64,000 nucleotides of DNA. Origin: Larimichthys crocea (Eukaryota; Chordata; Actinopteri; Sciaenidae). The notes beneath the pieces were generated by a model that searched no databases, was not told where the DNA came from, and saw only the letters and a program-made list of their open reading frames with translations. This document shows, piece by piece, positions 59,421-64,000 of the stretch (positions are counted from its first letter, which is position 1; the number at the start of each line of letters is the position of its first letter). Position numbers and translations under genes: made by a program. The stretch spans positions 441,421 to 505,420 of the forward strand of contig NC_040029.1 in assembly GCF_000972845.2 (NCBI RefSeq), in the 5' to 3' direction.

Positions 59421-61364
59421 ATGACCCAAAATGTGTATGTGTGTGTGACGTCATCAAACACCTCGTTTTGTTTGACCTACAGCGAAAAACCTCAAAATAA
59501 ATTCAGTTTACGATCATATAAGATGAAGAAAAGCAGCAAATCCTCACAATATAGAAGCTTAAATGAGGGAATATTCACATATATATTTAATTGCCAATTA
59601 ATTTTCAGTTGATCAACAAGCTGCAGTTTGTGCAACACATCAAAAAATCTGATTACAAAACTATGCATCTTTAATGTTTAAGTGTAATTCCACAATTTAA
59701 ACAAAGTAACAAATCAGGAACAACAACAAGCATTTTATGTTATCCCTCAGGTAACTATGGTAACACAACTTCATCACTCTCGTATCATATTGGCGGCAAA
59801 AGCCATACGCCTCTTTCTCTCTCTTGTTCTTCTATGGATGTAACGACTTCTCGTGCAAAGAGTTAGAGTTCACGTTAAGAACAATATCAGCTTTCGTCTC
59901 AAGTTTAACTGCGTGACATCGCCGCGTGGGTTCCTTCGTCTATTTCTGCCACCCGTGTGGCATGTACAACAGCAGATGTTCTGAGCAGCATATTTCTCTG
60001 CCTAATGAAACCAAATCAGTATCTCGGTTTGCACGGGGAAAGTGAGACGAGCGTACACGATGTCTCGCAACCGCTGAAACCCGAGAGCTGCCGTAGAGAC
60101 GTATGAAAAATGTGAAACAAAGAGGCGAAACTACAGCAAGAGGGATGGAGAGAGCCACGATGGACAAACGAGAAGAGATGTAGACAGTTTCCAATGCATC
60201 AAATCAGACACCTTCAGTTGCCACCTGTGTCCACCATGCGTCTTTCTTCTTGGCCGTGACACACGCCACCTACACCGTCCAATCATCCCTGCTACTTCCA
60301 CTGTGATGGCTGTCATTCATCTTTCACCTGTCAGTCATGTTCGGGGATATGATGGCTCTGGGTCTGAGGTAACACGGGGACGGAAAAAAAACCCAAGAAT
60401 GATTGCAGGAAAGGGGAATAATCCTAGCACAGACTATTACCTCCACGATGGCTCCAGGTCTTTGGATTGTGATATTTACAGGACCATTTATTCTCCATCA
60501 TGGCAATCAGTCCTGACCAGCATCTTGTCGGCAGGTTAACTAGAGCAATTTACAGAGCGTGCTCGCGGCTTTCAAACACCGTTTGAGGAAAGCAAATGGA
60601 CACTCAAAAGAAGTTAACTCCAGGAACACAACTGCAGTCCATTAATGCATTGATTTGCGTTGTGTAGTGATCGCGTTCGGGCTGAGTCATTCGCTTCGAA
60701 GCGCTTTCGTACTCGTTTGTACCCACTTTCGTTGCGTTGTGAACATCACCAATGATGTACAAGAACTTCTGGCACATCAATCAATCTGACATGAGCGCCA
60801 CAACTTTACAGATTGTGTTCTGGCTGCAAACCAAATTAAAGCTGGATAGCCACTTCAAAAACACCTTTAAATGGCAGTTCAAGCGTGTCGCTTTCACTTT
60901 CTTGAGCACACGTTGACAGACTGCCAAAGACATGAACAGCACACCAGCATATATGTATATATAACCCTATAGAAAGCAGTCAGCATACTGCATGAACATA
61001 CTTGCCTAATTAAACACAGACCTGTTGAAAACCTTCTAGATCGAGACATGCATAAATTACCTTTAACAAGACTAAGAGTGCAGCCCCTCCAGCAGCTCTG
61101 GGAGGCTGTGAGGTCCTTTAAAAGTGTGCTATGCATTGTTGTTTGTTGCAAACCAAAGTACTGGCTCAGAAATGGAGAGAGCACTGATGGATTTTCTCGA
61201 TGGAAAAGATGTATTTGCTCTTCTTCGGGAAGATGTTGACGACGTTTCATGGTTTGTTGGTCTGATTGATTGAAGTTGAGAAGACAGATGGGTTTCCAAA
61301 CAGTGACATCTATGTAACAAAACCATCTGGTGCAATCATCAGTCTGTTGATGAGAAATGATGAA
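59421..61364. other. Unique sequence, no gene recognised
   Basis: The minus-strand frame 60894-61424 (176 codons) is cysteine-rich but has no recognised domain and overlaps plus-strand frames. No gene supported. Confidence 0.45.
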
Positions 61365-61545
61365 GAATTCATCCAAAGGGGACCATGACAATCCGTCAAA
61401 TGAGACATTTCTCACACACACCAACAGTTACAAAGGTTAACCTCATGGTGGCACTTGAGGAAAGATCAGGGGATCACCAGGACCATGAATATCAGGACAC
61501 AGTCTCATTGGAATCCATCCAATAGTTGTTGAGATAAAGTCAAGC
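61365..61545 (+). repeat. Fragment of a dispersed fish repeat
   Basis: GTTAACCTCATGGTGGCACT, AGATCAGGGGATCACC, GGACCATGAATATC and AATCCATCCAATAGTTGTTG follow the order of a widespread fish repeat I know from memory. It is diverged and partial. Confidence 0.6.
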
Positions 61546-62384
61546 CAACCAACAAAGCCATGTCACTGTTTTCTCAATTGGTAACAAAAAAGGACCCAAC
61601 CGAAACAGACAAATACCCTGAACTGACCCAAACAGAGAGAAAACAGCAACACAATGTTCCACCAATTGAACAACAACAGTAATGCAAGTCACTCTTCCTG
61701 CACTTGCTCTTAAAACAATCTGATTTCTTCCCCTGTGGTGATCATGATGAACCACATAATCAGAACTCATCGCTAGACCGAGCCCGATTTGGCTCCTGGG
61801 TCCAGTTTCAGCAACAAAGTCGACGCATGAATATTCAGTGTAGTGAACTCTGAAGTGGCTATTAGCTGGCTTTAGCTTCAGCATTAATAAATTATATTTC
61901 TGTTGCTATAAATGACCTGATTAAAAAGGGCAATGAATTCATCTAAAACATCCAAAAAGTAGTTTGGATGTTTCTCCAAAGGTCTGGAGAGAGAATAAAC
62001 TTCCATGCAGTCTCATCATGAAACGCCGGCTTGAGATTCTCGCAGGTAATAGGGTGCCAGCCATCACTAATCACTTTAGAAACACCACGGGGTATCTCGA
62101 TTCATTTGAGCTGTGAATCTGGAGGTCAGATGAAGAGCAATATTCAGAGGAGGTTCTGGTATTCAAACCTCTTCCCTCCACTAATGGGCCACAGAACACA
62201 TTATCCTTCATCCATCTGGCGTATTTGCTTACCTTCCCAAGTGCATTGAAGGGGTATTAAGAAAGAGCAGCCGCTAACCAAACTTTTGAGGGCATTGACG
62301 TCTTCCTAAGGGGGTATTAACGGGAACCTGAGACAACAGCTCATTCCATCAAAAACCAGCAATCTGAGTACTTAGGCGCTATGA
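61546..62384. other. Unique sequence, no gene recognised
   Basis: No repeat or gene supported. GGGGTATTAA occurs twice (about 62251 and 62311), likely by chance. Confidence 0.5.
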
Positions 62385-62990
62385 GCTGCTATTGATTGAG
62401 GCAGATAATTGGGTCCGTAATAGAAACAATGCTGCAGGTAATGCTCCGCAGAGACCTCGCTGAGGGATTTAAATATGATGAAGTGCGGTGCCGATTGTGC
62501 CTCGTCGAGGAGCTGTCAATGTGTCATTTCACATTTTCCACCCCTCCGTCTCGTCTCCTCATCCACCTCTCCGTCTCAGACTGTTCCACAGCGTCTCATT
62601 ATGCCAAAATCGAATGAAACCTCCTTATAATTACTCCAATATTATCAAAATAATGAACGAGGGTTATAATCAGCTGAAGGATCCAACAATAATCAGACTT
62701 ACAATGCATGATTATGTCAGAAATGTTCATGTTGATTACTTTGCTAAATATCATGATGCCAGCTATTAATTACAATAATTTGTGCCCGTTTCAAGGACGC
62801 AATTATTTATTTTTTACACATTTATGGCTACTTTATTCCTAATTATTTGTTTGAATCTTCCTCTCTCTGCTTTTATAGCAAACAGGGTCATCGACTTTTA
62901 CAAAGATACATGGAACTGCACATTCCTGGTTAATTTAGTTAGATGGGCGTCTCAGTGTTACAGAGTTTTGCATCATTTTGGTATCTGATA
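62385..62990. other. Candidate conserved non-coding element cluster
   Basis: AT-rich, non-repetitive, with TGCTATTGATTGAGG, AGAAACAATGCTGCAGG (SOX-like), GGTTATAATCAGCTG, CAATAATCAGAC, AGCTATTAATTACAATAA. The overlapping open frames (62396-62988) arise from AT-rich stop-poor phases and are unrecognised. Confidence 0.3.
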
Positions 62991-64000
62991 ACACTTTATT
63001 AGTCAGACTGGCACTTGAGGTTTGTATTCCATCATCTCAGTACCTGCCTGCGTCGATGCAACCTCATATATAAATACATTAGAGTACAGTAAAGTAAAGC
63101 TTTACATCCATGAGGGGCAGTTCAAGCATGGCAATGAATCAGATTAATGCCAACATCGTTGTTGTCGTTCGTCAGGTTTAGTGCCAGAAGTTCCAGTAAA
63201 TGAGCCAAAGAAAATCAACGTTTCCACCCACTAATACTGTTAATATTGAGAATTTGGGTGCATCAAGATAAACAGGCGGTGGCGCCAATCCTCGAGTGAA
63301 GTGCCATTTAACCGTTGTGGAAGATCAAACCTCCAACAAACATTGTTTTGGGTTTGGGTCATCTTATGCACCTCAACCAAATGTAAATTGACGAATTCCT
63401 AAAGTTTCGTCTCATACGCATGTTGAAAATTCGTGGTGGAGGGAAGGTACGTACGAGGGCAAGCATCAGCAAATCTTTCTAGAGGGAAGCAGCAAGAAAA
63501 GAAAGCTAGAAACATATGAGGACTGCATGGTCCTGCACAATTTCCATCTGGGGACGACTAAAATAAACACAATGAATGAACAATTTACATATCAACATCA
63601 AATATATGAAATACACAAGCCTAAGGAATGTTGTTTTCCCTCCTTCTGCCTTGTTCTTTTTAGGGTCCAACAAATACTTCTTTATTACCTCAGGGCACAG
63701 TTAGAATCTTATTATTATAATCTTATGTAAATCTCTAATGTTTTCAGGTTTTTCTTCTGGATTGACTCTTCTCAGCTTTTGCATTCCTGAACATTTTTCT
63801 ATTAAATTCCTCTGCAGTGTAATCTGTCATTGATTATTCAGGCTTGGAATTAAAAATCAAACCCCGACGAGTCGTTTTGAGTTACTCACTCACACGATTC
63901 CTCCTCAAAGGGCACTCGCACACACATAAACACAGAGAAAAGGCGTCACCTATTAAGAGTCTCTTGACACTAAAGCAGATCAGGTTTACATTTCAGGATA
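62991..64000. other. Unique sequence, no gene recognised
   Basis: No repeat family or supportable gene to the window end. Confidence 0.5.

Noticed and set aside
60894..61424. 176-codon cysteine-rich minus-strand frame
   Set aside because: No cysteine spacing typical of a zinc finger or receptor, and overlapping plus-strand frames are equally open.
62251..62320. Twice-occurring GGGGTATTAA as a regulatory repeat
   Set aside because: Ten bases twice within 70 bp is weak and no other structure supports it.

Overview
The window looks like non-coding nuclear DNA of a ray-finned (teleost, probably percomorph) fish. This rests on its interspersed repeats: a tRNA-derived SINE, L2/CR1/Rex-type LINE 3' ends, hAT-type and pogo/Tigger-type non-autonomous DNA transposons, a Tc1/mariner relic, and several short repeats I associate from memory with percomorph genomes. 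No continuous gene, rRNA, functional tRNA, operon or CRISPR array is visible. The open reading frames are short (longest 195 codons), overlap one another on both strands and match no protein I recognise, apart from broken transposon ORFs. The window is best read as a gene desert or part of a very large intron.

Layout. 1-2.5 kb: unique DNA with a decayed LINE 3' end (1420-1750). 3.3-6.7 kb: a compound tandem-repeat block rich in AGCTTAGC, followed by a SINE with target-site duplication (6833-6958). 7.7 kb: a 32-bp-arm hairpin. 11-20 kb: a TACGGTAAA-type repeat, two pogo-like MITEs, a second SINE, a 41-bp tandem duplication, and the first copy of a large inverted-repeat (foldback) family. 24-30 kb: another foldback arm, a LINE reverse-transcriptase scrap, a 30-bp minisatellite and a LINE C-terminal relic. 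37-39 kb: internally deleted foldback arms around a Tc1/mariner relic. 42-44 kb: L2-like LINE pieces around a ~150-160-bp tandem repeat. 46-50 kb: a foldback arm apparently interrupted by a MITE, and a complete hAT MITE inside one of two related segments. 52-55 kb: a solo arm and an almost perfect 680-bp foldback palindrome. 57-61 kb: a second hAT MITE with a perfect 8-bp duplication and a short TIR element.

Between these lie long unique stretches. Several are AT-rich with homeodomain-, SOX- and POU-like motifs and look like candidate conserved non-coding elements, which would fit a developmental regulatory landscape; this is inference, and only alignment to other fish could test it. Three splice-flanked segments (35659-35712, 50998-51177, 53753-53848) are the best, still weak, exon candidates.

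The main interest is structural: the foldback family and the relative insertion order that can be read because other copies serve as empty sites. I found no clear sign of a novel protein-based system. Repeat family names are from memory and were not checked against a database.
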